Shown here in pieces: positions 36,107 through 45,030 of a DNA stretch of 64,000 nucleotides (within the stretch, counting starts at the first letter, position 1; each line of letters begins with the position of its first letter). Below the pieces are notes generated by a model. The model was not told where the DNA came from. It ran no database searches and worked only from the letters and a program-made list of their open reading frames with translations. This DNA is from Ruegeria lacuscaerulensis (GTDB lineage: Bacteria; Pseudomonadota; Alphaproteobacteria; Rhodobacterales; Rhodobacteraceae): the NCBI RefSeq assembly GCF_013031245.1, contig NZ_WPZL01000002.1, positions 1 through 64,000 of the forward strand, written 5' to 3'. Both the position numbers and the translations under genes were made by a program.

Positions 36107-36135
36107 TTGACTTTAAGCCCGGTTTCCCGTATAAG
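36107..36135 (+). promoter_or_regulatory. Consensus-like sigma-70 promoter upstream of the GTA remnant
   Basis: ttgact (36107-36112), a 17-base spacer and tataag (36130-36135) form the cleanest promoter in the window. It points into the GTA remnant and lies about 104 bases before gp1. Confidence 0.55.
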
Positions 36136-36160
36136 TTGTGTCATGCTAGAAGAAGTGGGC

Positions 36161-36192
36161 AACGGCCCCGGGGCAACCCGGTGGCCGTTTTT
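36161..36192 (+). terminator. Terminator-like hairpin between the promoter and GTA gp1
   Basis: Arms aacggcc (36161-36167) and ggccgtt (36183-36189), with inner ccgg pairing, end in five T (36188-36192). Transcripts from the promoter at 36107 could end here, about 50 bases after initiation. It may be an attenuator or the end of a small RNA. Confidence 0.5.
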
Positions 36193-36238
36193 CGTTTCTC
36201 TCGTGCGGAAAAACTCTCGCATGAGGTCACAGGCAAAC

Positions 36239-36559
36239 ATGACTTTGATTACCCCGGAAGAGCGGATGTCCCAGACGGCGGAACTTTTGCAGTCGCTTGA
36301 GACGTCCATTCGCGGTTTGCGCCAGGCAGCGGAAGAACTGCGCAGGCAAATCGGAACCGGGGAGGATGCAGATCTTGCTGGTTCAGCCAGGCAACTCGGG
36401 CAGCTAGAGGGGCTGATCCGAAGTTGTCAGAAAGTGGAGACAAGCTTTGTCGAACAACATCACAGACAAGCCGGAATTGCCCAAGGGGGATATGCGCTCG
36501 ACCTTGAGCGCGCTCGATTTGAAATCGGGTGCAGGCTGGCTCGCCTCCGCAGATGCTGA
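36239..36559 (+). CDS. Gene transfer agent gp1 (small-terminase-like protein)
   Basis: This 106-residue product (MTLITPEERM...) matches the first gene of the Rhodobacter-type GTA structural cluster: EERMSQTAELLQSLETSIRGLRQAAEELRRQI, DLAGSARQLGQLEGLIRSCQKVETSFVEQ, and AGIAQGGYALDLERARFEIGCRLARLRR. gp1 acts with the large terminase in DNA packaging. The gene is intact. I use the ATG at 36239; an in-frame ATG six codons upstream is possible. It overlaps the next gene by about 110 bases, as in full GTA clusters. With the rest of the cluster gone it has lost its role. Confidence 0.85.
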   Translation: MTLITPEERMSQTAELLQSLETSIRGLRQAAEELRRQIGTGEDADLAGSARQLGQLEGLIRSCQKVETSFVEQHHRQAGIAQGGYALDLERARFEIGCRLARLRRC

Positions 36560-38954
36560 GGTTCGAGAGAGATTTCTGAGTGAGATCGGGGAGGGAGGGC
36601 TGTGCGCCCTCCCTTTCCTGTTCGAATTCTGGGCGCTGCCACATCAGTTGCCGCCCGAGGGCGACTGGCGGTCTTGGGTGATCATGGGCGGTCGCGGGGC
36701 TGGCAAGACGCGAGCCGGAGCCGAATGGGTGCGGTCGATGGTCGAAGGTTCTTTGCCACTGGATAAGGGCGAGGCGTGTCGTGTTTCGCTGGTCGGTGAG
36801 ACATTCGATCAGGTGCGCGATGTAATGGTTTTTGGCGATAGCGGGATTTTGCGTTGCTCGCCGCCAGATCGTCGGCCTGTTTGGAAGGCATCGGAACGGA
36901 AATTGATCTGGCCCAACGGGGCCGAGGCGCAGGCGTTTTCGGCGCATGATCCCGAGGGTCTAAGGGGGCCACAGTTCGATGCAGCCTGGGTGGATGAACT
37001 TGGTTGTGCAGCCATAGACAAGGGCACCAATCAGCCTAACAAGTTTCTTGATCCCAAATCCTCGGAGTCCGGCCTGCCGCGTTATTCCAACGGGCAGCGT
37101 GACGATTATGTTCAGGTGCAATACCTGAAAGCGATGTTGGGGTATTGGTCCAATCCCAAAATAAATCCGGTTTCGGATGTCTATGGCGGCCGGATGGTCG
37201 ACATGAAAAATGCCTATGTCTGGGCATGGGACGCGCGCCCGTATCCCACCTTTCCAAACCTGCGCAGCCAATGGAGTGATGGTTCGAACTACGCCCGTGG
37301 CCATTGGCTGAACGGACGGTCCGGGTCGCGGACGCTGTCGTCAGTTGTCACCGAGATTTGCTATGGCGCAGGGGTAACCGATATCGACGTGTCGCAACTT
37401 TACGGCGTCGTTCGGGGGTATGCGATTCAAGACGTCACGAGCGCACGCGCGGCCCTGCAACCCCTTATGCTGCGCTATGGTTTCGATGCCATCGAGCGTG
37501 AGGGTGTTCTGCAGTTTCAGATGCGCGAAGGTCGAAGTGCGATCGAGTTGAATACAGATAGCCTGGCCCAAAGTCCTGACATTGAAGGGCGCGTCGAATA
37601 CCGTAGAGAAGCCGAGGCCGAGATGACGGGACGTGTGCGTTTGCGCTTTGTGCAATCGGACGCTGACCACGATGTCGTCTCGGAGAAAGCCGTACTGCCT
37701 GACACGCGAACGCATTCGGTGTCTGTGAACGAGATACCGTTGTCGATGACGCGTGCCGAGGGCCGCCAGACCACCGAACGTTGGTTGAGCGAGGCAAGGG
37801 TCTCGAGGGAAACCGCCCGTTTTGGTCTGCCGCTGTCGATGCTGCAAGTGGGTGCAGGTGATGTCGTCAGTTTTTCCGGGGACCGCCAGGGCGCGCGGTA
37901 TCGCATCGACCGGCTGGAACAAGCCGAAATGCAGATTGCGGACGCGGTTCGGATCGAGCCGGGCGTTTATGTGCCCTCCGACTTGCCGGATGATGATGTC
38001 ACGGCCAGACCCTTTGTTGCGCCCGTTCCGGTGTTGCCGGTGTTCATGGACTTGCCGTTGATCACTGGTTCGGAACCGCCGCACGCGCCTTATCTGGCAA
38101 CGACGGCAAACCCCTGGCCCGGAAATGTTGCTGTGTATTCCGCTGCACGGGACGAAGGCTATGCGTTACAGGAAGTGATCTCGGGTCAGGCTGTCATCGG
38201 GTTCACCGAAACGCCGCTAATGCGGGCGAGTGCGGGTATTTGGGACAAGGGGAAACCACTGTGGGTCAATCTGGTCGACGGATTGCTGGAATCGCGCCCG
38301 CGAGACGCACTGTTAAACGGCGCCAATCTGGCGGCCATCGGTGATGGAACACCCGGCAACTGGGAGGTCTTCCAGTTCGCGGATGCCACCTTACAGAAAA
38401 CGGGTATTTACACCTTGTCCGGGCGATTGCGCGGCCAATTGGGAACGGATGCGAACATGCCCGATGCTTGGCCCGTAGGATCCATGTTCATCTTGCTGGA
38501 TCAAAGGGTTTACCAGACAGGTCTCTCGCGGGCTGAGCGGCGTGTGGCCAAACATTATCGTATCGGTCCCGCAACGCGCGGTTTTGACGATCCGTCCTTC
38601 GTCCATCAGGTTCAGGCCTTCGAAGGCATCGGCCTGCGCCCCTACGCACCGGTGCATTTGAAGGCAACCACGCTGGCCAACGGCGAACGGTTTACATGGG
38701 TACGCCGCACTCGGGTGGACGGTGACGATTGGGGTGGATTGGACGTTCCGCTTGGAGAGGAGAGCGAGTCCTACCTTGTTCAAATTCACTCCAGCGGCAC
38801 ATTGTTGCACGAACATCTCGTAACCGAACCAAGCTGGACCTATTCAGAGGCGATGAAAACGGCGGATGGGGTAAGCGGTCCTTACACGGTGCAGGTGGCG
38901 CAAGTTTCAGCCATTTTCGGGCCCGGTTTGCCCGCCCGGCTGACAGTCGGATAA
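36447..38954 (+). CDS. GTA terminase-gp15 fusion made by in-frame deletion of the GTA cluster
   Basis: This 835-codon frame joins two GTA genes. Residues 1-184 are the large terminase: LSALDLKSGAGWL, Walker A GGRGAGKT (81-88), and Walker B ending AAWVDE (179-184). At residues 185-186 (near 36999-37004) it switches to the tail protein gp15. From GCAAIDKGTNQPNKF onward it is the end of the GTA_TIM domain (DVYGGRMVDMKNAYVWAWDARPYP) and then the phage-tail-like C-terminus to 38954. The terminase nuclease half, the portal, prohead protease, capsid, tail genes and the N-half of gp15 are missing. The TTG at 36447 has a ggag site; ATG 36492 (residue 16) is an alternative start. The product cannot package DNA or form a tail tip as such. 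Confidence 0.85.
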   Translation: MSNNITDKPELPKGDMRSTLSALDLKSGAGWLASADAEVRERFLSEIGEGGLCALPFLFEFWALPHQLPPEGDWRSWVIMGGRGAGKTRAGAEWVRSMVEGSLPLDKGEACRVSLVGETFDQVRDVMVFGDSGILRCSPPDRRPVWKASERKLIWPNGAEAQAFSAHDPEGLRGPQFDAAWVDELGCAAIDKGTNQPNKFLDPKSSESGLPRYSNGQRDDYVQVQYLKAMLGYWSNPKINPVSDVYGGRMVDMKNAYVWAWDARPYPTFPNLRSQWSDGSNYARGHWLNGRSGSRTLSSVVTEICYGAGVTDIDVSQLYGVVRGYAIQDVTSARAALQPLMLRYGFDAIEREGVLQFQMREGRSAIELNTDSLAQSPDIEGRVEYRREAEAEMTGRVRLRFVQSDADHDVVSEKAVLPDTRTHSVSVNEIPLSMTRAEGRQTTERWLSEARVSRETARFGLPLSMLQVGAGDVVSFSGDRQGARYRIDRLEQAEMQIADAVRIEPGVYVPSDLPDDDVTARPFVAPVPVLPVFMDLPLITGSEPPHAPYLATTANPWPGNVAVYSAARDEGYALQEVISGQAVIGFTETPLMRASAGIWDKGKPLWVNLVDGLLESRPRDALLNGANLAAIGDGTPGNWEVFQFADATLQKTGIYTLSGRLRGQLGTDANMPDAWPVGSMFILLDQRVYQTGLSRAERRVAKHYRIGPATRGFDDPSFVHQVQAFEGIGLRPYAPVHLKATTLANGERFTWVRRTRVDGDDWGGLDVPLGEESESYLVQIHSSGTLLHEHLVTEPSWTYSEAMKTADGVSGPYTVQVAQVSAIFGPGLPARLTVG

Positions 38955-38962
38955 GCAAGTCA

Positions 38963-39259
38963 ATGCGTCCTGTCTTACACGGAGATGTCAGCGCTGCGGC
39001 ACGGGTCTTGCTGACCGCGCCGCAGGCGGACCGCGATCGCCTGTGCGCACGAATGATTCACGAAGCCGAACTGGCCGACAGACATGTCGGTCAGACGGGG
39101 CAACTCCACCCTCTCTTTGGAAACGGCTCGTTGATGGCTGCTGCGCGCAACAGGCGGCTGGCGGATGAACCGGGCTTTGACAATCTACAATATTGCCAGT
39201 GTTTTGAGCTGGTTTTGCGCCACTTGATCACATTTCAGATCAACTGGACGCGCAACTGA
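38963..39259 (+). CDS. GTA-adjacent small protein (DUF7742-like)
   Basis: This 98-residue protein starts 8 bases after the fusion gene. The pattern RPVLHGDVSAAARVLLTAPQADRDRLCARMIHEAELADRH ... HPLFGNGSLMAAA ... CFELVLRHLI matches a short protein that, as I recall, usually follows gp15 in roseobacter GTA clusters. Its role is not known to me. It shows that the right-hand border of the cluster is in place, so the deletion is internal. Its stop overlaps the convergent dksA-like gene by 20 bases. Confidence 0.65.
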   Translation: MRPVLHGDVSAAARVLLTAPQADRDRLCARMIHEAELADRHVGQTGQLHPLFGNGSLMAAARNRRLADEPGFDNLQYCQCFELVLRHLITFQINWTRN

Positions 39260-39578
39260 CACACTTGCTTGCGGCGAGGTCCAGATTCAGTCGGCCAGCG
39301 GGTATTTCTTCGCCGCAATCCTCACAGTACCCGTATTCACCTTCCTGAATCCGATCCAACGCAACCCCAAGCCTTCGTGTTTCCAGATCACGATTGGCTT
39401 GCTGCGCCTTCGCCATGGCCTGGTTTTGCAGAGCGTCCATTCTGCTGAGCCTGCCAACGGCTTGCTGGTCCAGCTCAACAATTGCCTGAGCATCCTTTCC
39501 TGATGCAGATTGCTCTGCAAGTTCGGCCAACCGTTCCCGTATCCGGGACTCGAATTCGGACCATTCAGTACCATTCAT
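39240..39578 (-). CDS. DksA/TraR-family zinc-finger regulator
   Basis: This 112-residue protein has an N-terminal coiled coil (about 5-75, FESRIRERLAELAEQ ... QQANRDLETRRLGVAL) and the C-terminal TraR/DksA finger. The finger cysteines are in GYCEDCGEEIPAGRL and KCVSC. Such proteins enter the RNA polymerase secondary channel and modulate transcription, often with ppGpp. It is short, like the TraR-like class. The ATG at 39578 is used since the frame continues far upstream into the antisense of cysE. It is divergent from cysE with 84 bases between. Confidence 0.88.
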   Translation of the reverse strand: MNGTEWSEFESRIRERLAELAEQSASGKDAQAIVELDQQAVGRLSRMDALQNQAMAKAQQANRDLETRRLGVALDRIQEGEYGYCEDCGEEIPAGRLNLDLAASKCVSCASS

Positions 39579-39662
39579 TTTCGTTACCCTGCAAATCACG
39601 GGTTTGCGTTTGGTGTTTTTACAACTAAATGGCATTCTAGGCGCAGCAAAGGAACAAATGCC

Positions 39663-40472
39663 ATGTTGGAAAAGCGCAGTCAGGTAACCCCTGTTGACCC
39701 GGTCTGGGATCGTATCACGACCGAAGCTCAGGCGGCCGTCGAAAACGAGCCGTTGATGGGGGGCTTGGTACACGCCTGTATTCTGCACCACCGCAGCCTT
39801 GAGCGGGCTCTGTCTTACCGGATTTCGGCCAAGCTGTGTTCGAACGAAATGTCGATGATGGTCTTGCGTGAGATTGTGGACGAAGCCTATGCCGACGATG
39901 CCACATTGCTTGAGGCGGCGCGCGCGGATCTGATGGCCGTTTACGAACGCGATCCGGCCTGCCACCGCCTGTTGCAGCCGATCCTGTATTTCAAAGGATA
40001 TCAGGCCATGCAGGCCTATCGTGTAGCGCATTGGTTGTGGAACAAAGGGCGTCATGATCTGGCGTATTTCTTCCAGATGCGCTCGTCCGAGATATTCGGG
40101 ATCGACATTCACCCCGCCGCGAAAATCGGCAAGGGGATCATGATTGACCACGCTCATTCCATTGTGATCGGTGAAACGGCCGTGGTCGGTGACAACGTAT
40201 CGATGCTGCATTCGGTAACTTTGGGCGGAACTGGCAAGGAAGAAGAGCAGCGTCATCCCACGATTGGTGACGGCGTTCTGATTGGTGCCGGTGCCAAGGT
40301 GCTGGGCAATATTGTGGTCGGCCATTGCAGCCGTATTGCCGCCGGGTCGGTTGTACTTCAGGAAGTTCCGGCCTGTACGACCGTTGCGGGTATTCCTGCC
40401 AAGATCGTGGGCGAGGCCGGATGCGACCAGCCCTCGATCTCAATGGATCATATGCTGGGTAAGGACCAGTAA
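39663..40472 (+). CDS. cysE: Serine O-acetyltransferase
   Basis: This 269-residue protein acetylates serine with acetyl-CoA in the first step of cysteine synthesis. The N-terminal helical domain (PVDPVWDRITTEAQAAVENEP) is followed by the left-handed beta-helix of hexapeptide repeats (DIHPAAKIGKGIMIDHAHSIVIGETAVVGDNVSMLHSVTLGG-type residues). The catalytic His lies in the IDHAHSIVIGE region. The C-terminus ends in a Met/His-containing tail (SMDHMLGKDQ). The start at 39663 has a aaagga site. It ends 8 bases from a convergent small gene. Confidence 0.96.
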   Translation: MLEKRSQVTPVDPVWDRITTEAQAAVENEPLMGGLVHACILHHRSLERALSYRISAKLCSNEMSMMVLREIVDEAYADDATLLEAARADLMAVYERDPACHRLLQPILYFKGYQAMQAYRVAHWLWNKGRHDLAYFFQMRSSEIFGIDIHPAAKIGKGIMIDHAHSIVIGETAVVGDNVSMLHSVTLGGTGKEEEQRHPTIGDGVLIGAGAKVLGNIVVGHCSRIAAGSVVLQEVPACTTVAGIPAKIVGEAGCDQPSISMDHMLGKDQ

Positions 40473-40479
40473 ATCATCA

Positions 40480-40719
40480 TCAGTTCGAGCGGTTGTTCTT
40501 CTTGTTCAGCCGCTCGAGCCGCTTTTCCTCACGACGTTTTTTCCGTTCTTCCTTACGTTTGGCGCGCTCAGCCTCGCGCTTGGCAACCTCGGCAGGATCA
40601 GGCTTGTAGGTCGAGTTTTCGCCCGGGAAACTATTGGGCTTCGCCGAAACAACAGCGGGCAGAGCTGTTACCAGCATGGATATCACCAGCAAGGTTTTGA
40701 CGGAGTTCGTGGGGGCCAT
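40480..40719 (-). CDS. Small secreted Lys/Arg/Glu-rich protein
   Basis: This 79-residue protein has a signal peptide (TLLVISMLVTALPAVVSA). The mature part is a single charged helix (EVAKREAERAKRKEERKKRREEKRL), strongly basic with alternating acid residues, ending NKKNNRSN. The ATG at 40719 is preferred over an upstream start because it gives the signal peptide. I know no family. It may bind anionic envelope polymers; that is a guess from charge alone. Confidence 0.5.
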   Translation of the reverse strand: MAPTNSVKTLLVISMLVTALPAVVSAKPNSFPGENSTYKPDPAEVAKREAERAKRKEERKKRREEKRLERLNKKNNRSN

Positions 40720-40872
40720 GGCGCACCTTTGCAACAGGAAACTCTGTGCTATCAAGGTGGTCCGCCGCGTATCTTCGAGCAACCGCTTTGGCGATCACGC
40801 TCGCTCACATCGCAGCGGTGATCGGGAGGACCACGCCAGTAAGTGCCCCGGCGCGGCCCATGTTTTGAAGCT

Positions 40873-42171
40873 TTAGGCCAGCATAACCATCGGGTTTTCA
40901 AGGTTGTCGACTATGGCTTGAAGCAATTCTGCGCCCAGAGCACCGTCGATGACCCGGTGATCGACCGACATCGTGACCGACATGACGGTGGCCACTGTCA
41001 ATTCACCGTCATCACCGACAACCGGTTTCTTGATGCCCGAGCCTACAGCCAGAATACCGGCGTGAGGTGGGTTCACGATGGCGTCGAAATTGTCGATACC
41101 GAACATGCCGAGGTTCGAGACCGCAAAGGTGCCACCCTGATACTCGTGCGGGGCAAGTTTGCGTTCGCGGGCACGGCCGGCGAGGTCTTTCATCTCGGTC
41201 GACAGGGCTGACAGCGACTTGGTGTCGGCATCCTGCAGAACCGGAGTGAACAGGCCACCCTCGATGGCGACCGCGACGGCCACATCTGAAGGCTTCAGTT
41301 GCAGAACCCGGTCACCAGCCCAAACTGCGTTGCAGGCGGGAACCTGTTGCAGCGCGTTGGCGACAGCTTTGATGATAAAGTCGTTGACGCTCAACTTCAC
41401 ACCACGGCCTTCCAGCTGTTTGTTCAGCTGACCACGGAATTTCAGCAGCGCATCAAGCTTGATATCGCGGCGCAGGTAGAAATGCGGGATGGTCTGTTTG
41501 GCCTCGGACAGACGCGCCGCAATGGTTTTGCGCATACCGTCGAGCTTGATTTCCTCGTATTCCCGGTCTTCGTACATCCGTGCGACTGCATCGGCGGAAG
41601 GGCCAGCCGGTGCCGCTGCAGCCGGGGCTGCTGCTGCAGCAGGTGCCGGGGCAGCGACCGGAGCCGTCGCGGTCGCGCCTTCGACATCGGCTTTGACAAT
41701 CCGACCATGCGGGCCAGAGCCGTTGATCTGCGCCAGGTCGAGACCTTTTTGGGCCGCGATCCGACGTGCAAGCGGTGACGCGAAGATACGACCTCCATCA
41801 GCTTTGGCCGGAGCGGCGGGGGCGGGCGCCTCGGGTGCCGCTGGCGCGGTAGCCTCGTTACCCGCGGCGGCGGCGGGTGCAGCCTCGGGTGCCTTGGCAG
41901 GTGTTGACGCGATGTCATCGGCGCTTTCACCATCTTCCAGCAGAACCGCGATGGCTGTGTTGACCTTGACCCCTTCGGTGCCTTCGGGGATCAGGATCTT
42001 GCCGATGGTGCCTTCGTCAACGGCTTCGAACTCCATCGTGGCCTTGTCGGTTTCGATTTCAGCCAGCAGGTCGCCGGAGGAGACAGTGTCGCCTTCCTTG
42101 ACCAGCCATTTGGCAAGCGTGCCTTCTTCCATGGTCGGCGACAGGGCGGGCATCAGAATTTCGGTGGGCAT
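40873..42171 (-). CDS. pdhC: Pyruvate dehydrogenase E2, dihydrolipoamide acetyltransferase
   Basis: This 432-residue protein moves acetyl groups from E1 to CoA. One N-terminal lipoyl domain (Lys43 in [11 protein letters not shown]), an Ala/Pro linker, the E3-binding domain ([32 protein letters not shown]) and the CAT domain with the catalytic DHRVIDG follow. It forms the core of the complex. It is last of pdhA-pdhB-pdhC, 12 bases after pdhB. Its lipoyl domain is about 85 percent identical to that fused on PdhB by eye. Confidence 0.97.
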   Translation of the reverse strand: MPTEILMPALSPTMEEGTLAKWLVKEGDTVSSGDLLAEIETDKATMEFEAVDEGTIGKILIPEGTEGVKVNTAIAVLLEDGESADDIASTPAKAPEAAPAAAAGNEATAPAAPEAPAPAAPAKADGGRIFASPLARRIAAQKGLDLAQINGSGPHGRIVKADVEGATATAPVAAPAPAAAAAPAAAAPAGPSADAVARMYEDREYEEIKLDGMRKTIAARLSEAKQTIPHFYLRRDIKLDALLKFRGQLNKQLEGRGVKLSVNDFIIKAVANALQQVPACNAVWAGDRVLQLKPSDVAVAVAIEGGLFTPVLQDADTKSLSALSTEMKDLAGRARERKLAPHEYQGGTFAVSNLGMFGIDNFDAIVNPPHAGILAVGSGIKKPVVGDDGELTVATVMSVTMSVDHRVIDGALGAELLQAIVDNLENPMVMLA

Positions 42172-42183
42172 CTGTGTCGCTCC

Positions 42184-43557
42184 TTACCGGTAGGTCACTT
42201 GTTTGACGGCTGCGATCACTTCATCGGTGGTCACCAGCGCCAGCTTTTCCAGATTCGCTGCATAAGGCATCGGAACGTCCTTGCCCGTGCAATTGATAAC
42301 GGGCGCGTCGAGGTAATCGAACGCTTCCTGCATCACCACGGACGAGATGTAGCCGCCGACCGAGCCTTGCGGCCAGCCCTCTTCGACAGTCACCAGACGG
42401 TTGGTTTTCATCACTGAGTTGATGATCGCTCCGGTATCCATTGGGCGGATGGTGCGCAGATCGATAACCTCGGCGTTGATGCCTTCCTCAGCCAGCTTGT
42501 CGGCGGCTTCCAGTGCAAACTGCATGCCGATGCCGAAACTGACGATGGTCACGTCCGAGCCCTCGCGCCAGATGCGGGCCTTGCCCAGCGGGACGGTCAG
42601 GTCATCCACCTGCGGCACGTCGAAAGAACGACCGTAGAGGATTTCGTTTTCCAGGAATACCACCGGGTTGGGGTCGCGGATGGCAGACTTCAGCAGGCCT
42701 TTGGCGTCGGCTGCGGAGTAGGGCATCACCACTTTCAGGCCGGGGACCTGCATATACCATGCAGCGTAATCCTGAGAGTGCTGGGCGGCCACGCGCGCGG
42801 CGGCGCCGTTGGGGCCACGGAACACGATGGGGCACCCCATCTGGCCGCCGGACATATACAGCGTCTTGGCGGCGGAGTTGATGATCTGGTCAATCGCCTG
42901 CATGGCGAAGTTGAAGGTCATGAACTCGACAATCGGTTTCAGGCCGCCGAAAGCCGATCCGACCGCGATACCGGCAAAGCCATGCTCGGTGATCGGGGTG
43001 TCGATCACACGTTTGGCGCCGAACTCGTCCAGCAGGCCTTGCGAGATTTTGTATGCGCCCTGATATTCGGCGACTTCTTCACCCATCAGGTAGACGTCCT
43101 GGTCGCCGCGCATTTCTTCAGCCATCGCGTCGCGCAGGGCCTCACGGACAGTCTGCTGCGCCATCTCGGCATCGGCAGGCCAGTCCGGCGAGAGGTCCAC
43201 AACCGGTGCCGCTGGGGCAGCAGTGGCAGGAGCGGGGGCCTCAACCGCCGCTGGGGCGGCCTCGGACACCGCTGCGGCTGCGGGCGCAGCCGCGGGCAGG
43301 GCGGAGGAATCTTCGCCTTCTTCAACCAGGATCGCGATAGGAGTGTTCACTTTCACCCCTTCGGTGCCTTCACCGATCAGGATCTTGCCAACGATGCCTT
43401 CATCGACGGCCTCGAACTCCATTGTCGCCTTGTCGGTTTCGATTTCGGCCATAATGTCACCGGAAGATACGGTGTCGCCTTCCTTGATCAGCCATTTGGC
43501 CAACGTGCCCTCTTCCATAGTGGGCGAAAGGGCGGGCATGAGAATTTCGGTTGCCAT
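42184..43557 (-). CDS. pdhB: Pyruvate dehydrogenase E1 beta with N-terminal lipoyl domain
   Basis: This 457-residue protein has a lipoyl domain first (Lys43, TDKATMEF), then an Ala/Pro-rich linker (about 85-130), and then the E1 beta transketolase-like subunit ([19 protein letters not shown] region on; [51 protein letters not shown]). E1 decarboxylates pyruvate with thiamine diphosphate together with PdhA. The extra lipoyl domain is a known alphaproteobacterial feature. It is 15 bases after pdhA. Confidence 0.97.
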   Translation of the reverse strand: MATEILMPALSPTMEEGTLAKWLIKEGDTVSSGDIMAEIETDKATMEFEAVDEGIVGKILIGEGTEGVKVNTPIAILVEEGEDSSALPAAAPAAAAVSEAAPAAVEAPAPATAAPAAPVVDLSPDWPADAEMAQQTVREALRDAMAEEMRGDQDVYLMGEEVAEYQGAYKISQGLLDEFGAKRVIDTPITEHGFAGIAVGSAFGGLKPIVEFMTFNFAMQAIDQIINSAAKTLYMSGGQMGCPIVFRGPNGAAARVAAQHSQDYAAWYMQVPGLKVVMPYSAADAKGLLKSAIRDPNPVVFLENEILYGRSFDVPQVDDLTVPLGKARIWREGSDVTIVSFGIGMQFALEAADKLAEEGINAEVIDLRTIRPMDTGAIINSVMKTNRLVTVEEGWPQGSVGGYISSVVMQEAFDYLDAPVINCTGKDVPMPYAANLEKLALVTTDEVIAAVKQVTYR

Positions 43558-43572
43558 GTCTTATTCGTCCTC

Positions 43573-44562
43573 TCAGGCGTAAATGTCGGTCCAGAGCTCT
43601 TCGACGGAAGGCTCGGGGCTTTCTTTCGAGAATTCGGCGGCCTGGTTGACGATCTCTTTGATCTCTTTATCGATCGCCTTCAGGTCATCCTCGGATGCGT
43701 GTTTGCCGGACAACAGCAGCTCGCGCACATGTTCGATCGGGTCGCTTTGTTCACGGACCTTTTGAACCTCTTCGCGGGTGCGGTATTTGGCCGGGTCGGA
43801 CATCGAGTGGCCGCGATAGCGGTAGGTTTTGACCTCAAGGATATAGGGCCCCTTGCCGGCGCGGCAGTGGGCGACCGCCTTTTGGCTGGCCTCTTTCACG
43901 GCCAGAACATCCATGCCGTTGACGATTTCGCCGGGGATGCCGAAAGCCTCACCGCGGTGATAGATATCCTTGGTCGAGGTTGAGCGTGCTTGAGCGGTGC
44001 CCATGGCGTATTGGTTGTTCTCGATCACGAAGATGACCGGCAACTCCCACAGGGCGGCCATATTGAAGGTCTCATAGACCTGACCCTGGTTTGCGGCACC
44101 ATCACCGAAATAAGTGAAGGTCACGCGGCCATTCTCCTTGTACTTGTCAGCAAAGGCGAGACCGGCGCCCAGCGGCACCTGTGCACCGACGATGCCGTGG
44201 CCGCCATAAAAATGTTTCTCTTTCGAGAACATGTGCATCGAACCGCCCTTACCTTTGGACAGCCCGCCCTCGCGCCCGGTCAGCTCGGCCATCACGCCAC
44301 CCGGGTCCATGCCACAGGCCAGCATGTGGCCGTGATCGCGGTATGAGGTAATGCGCTTGTCACCCTCTTCGGCTGCAGCCTCGAGGCCGACGACAACCGC
44401 CTCTTGACCGATGTAAAGGTGGCAGAAACCGCCAATCAGACCCATGCCGTAAAGTTGACCGGCCTTTTCCTCGAATCGGCGGATCAATAGCATCTCACGA
44501 TAATAGGTTGTTAGTTCTTCCGCAGAAACATTTGGTTTCTTTGTGGTTTTTCGCGCAGCCAT
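43573..44562 (-). CDS. pdhA: Pyruvate dehydrogenase E1 alpha
   Basis: This 329-residue protein is the thiamine-diphosphate-binding subunit. It has the GDGAANQGQVYETFNMAALWELPVIFVIENN motif for ThDP and Mg, the phosphorylation-loop-like TYRYRGHSMSDPAKYRTREEV, and the N-terminal LLIRRFEEKAGQLYGMGLIGGFCHLYIGQEAV. It is the first gene of the pdhABC operon. A perfect palindrome lies 25-48 bases upstream of the ATG, and the same palindrome is found before lpdA. Confidence 0.97.
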   Translation of the reverse strand: MAARKTTKKPNVSAEELTTYYREMLLIRRFEEKAGQLYGMGLIGGFCHLYIGQEAVVVGLEAAAEEGDKRITSYRDHGHMLACGMDPGGVMAELTGREGGLSKGKGGSMHMFSKEKHFYGGHGIVGAQVPLGAGLAFADKYKENGRVTFTYFGDGAANQGQVYETFNMAALWELPVIFVIENNQYAMGTAQARSTSTKDIYHRGEAFGIPGEIVNGMDVLAVKEASQKAVAHCRAGKGPYILEVKTYRYRGHSMSDPAKYRTREEVQKVREQSDPIEHVRELLLSGKHASEDDLKAIDKEIKEIVNQAAEFSKESPEPSVEELWTDIYA

Positions 44563-44586
44563 AGTGGCGATCTCCCCCTCTCGGCA

Positions 44587-44610
44587 AGATAGTTTAGCGT
44601 TAAACTATCT
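44587..44610. promoter_or_regulatory. Palindromic operator upstream of pdhA (shared with lpdA)
   Basis: agatagttta (44587-44596), loop gcgt, taaactatct (44601-44610): a perfect 10-base-arm inverted repeat centred about 37 bases before the pdhA start. Its core tagttta-N4-taaacta is repeated at 63143-63162 upstream of lpdA. Confidence 0.65.
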
Positions 44611-44730
44611 CATAAAGCATTTCCTGCAATCTGGCGAGTGGAAATGTGACGCAGGGTTCGTTCGCGCAGATTTTGGCGCGTGGGAGGGCGTTTAGCAGGT
44701 ATTCAGAGGGTGTGGCGAATGAAGGGAAGG

Positions 44731-45030
44731 TCAGCGAATGACGATCTCATCCGTGCGGATCATTCCCAGTACCGAGCGGGCCTGCTGATCCAGAAGGTCC
44801 AGATCCAGGTAGGTGTCGGACAATCGGCGGGTAAGGTTTTCCATTTCGGCGATCTCGGCCTCAAGCTTGGCCAGGTCGCGCGACAGAGCGTCCCGTTCCG
44901 CTGCAATCTCGACCCGCCGGAACAGGCCATAGTCGCCCTGCACGGCGGCGAAGGTGAAATAAACACCCAGCATAAAAGCCACCATGAAGAAAACAAATGC
45001 ACCCAAACCGGGTCGATGGGAACGGGACAC
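44731..45030 (-). CDS. ftsB: Septum formation initiator FtsB-like protein
   Basis: This 99-residue protein is bitopic: one membrane segment (about 9-29, GAFVFFMVAFMLGVYFTFAAV), then a coiled coil (RRVEIAAERDALSRDLAKLEAEIAEMENLTRRL) and a short conserved tail (DLDLLDQQARSVLGMIRTDEIVI). FtsB joins FtsL and FtsQ in the divisome. It lies upstream of pdhA on the same strand but with 168 bases and the pdh operator between, so it is a separate unit. Confidence 0.88.
   Translation of the reverse strand: MSRSHRPGLGAFVFFMVAFMLGVYFTFAAVQGDYGLFRRVEIAAERDALSRDLAKLEAEIAEMENLTRRLSDTYLDLDLLDQQARSVLGMIRTDEIVIR

Noticed and set aside
36239-39259. An integrated phage or prophage
   Set aside because: gp1, the terminase N-terminus and GTA_TIM/gp15 sequences are of the Rhodobacter GTA type; no integrase, attachment sites or replication genes are present.
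40783-40872. Terminator after pdhC (cgatcacgct with agcggtgatcg)
   Set aside because: The arms need a bulge and no T-run follows on the minus strand.
42778-43983. A 401-codon plus-strand frame across pdhB and pdhA
   Set aside because: Antisense shadow of the pdh operon with no start signal or recognisable domain.
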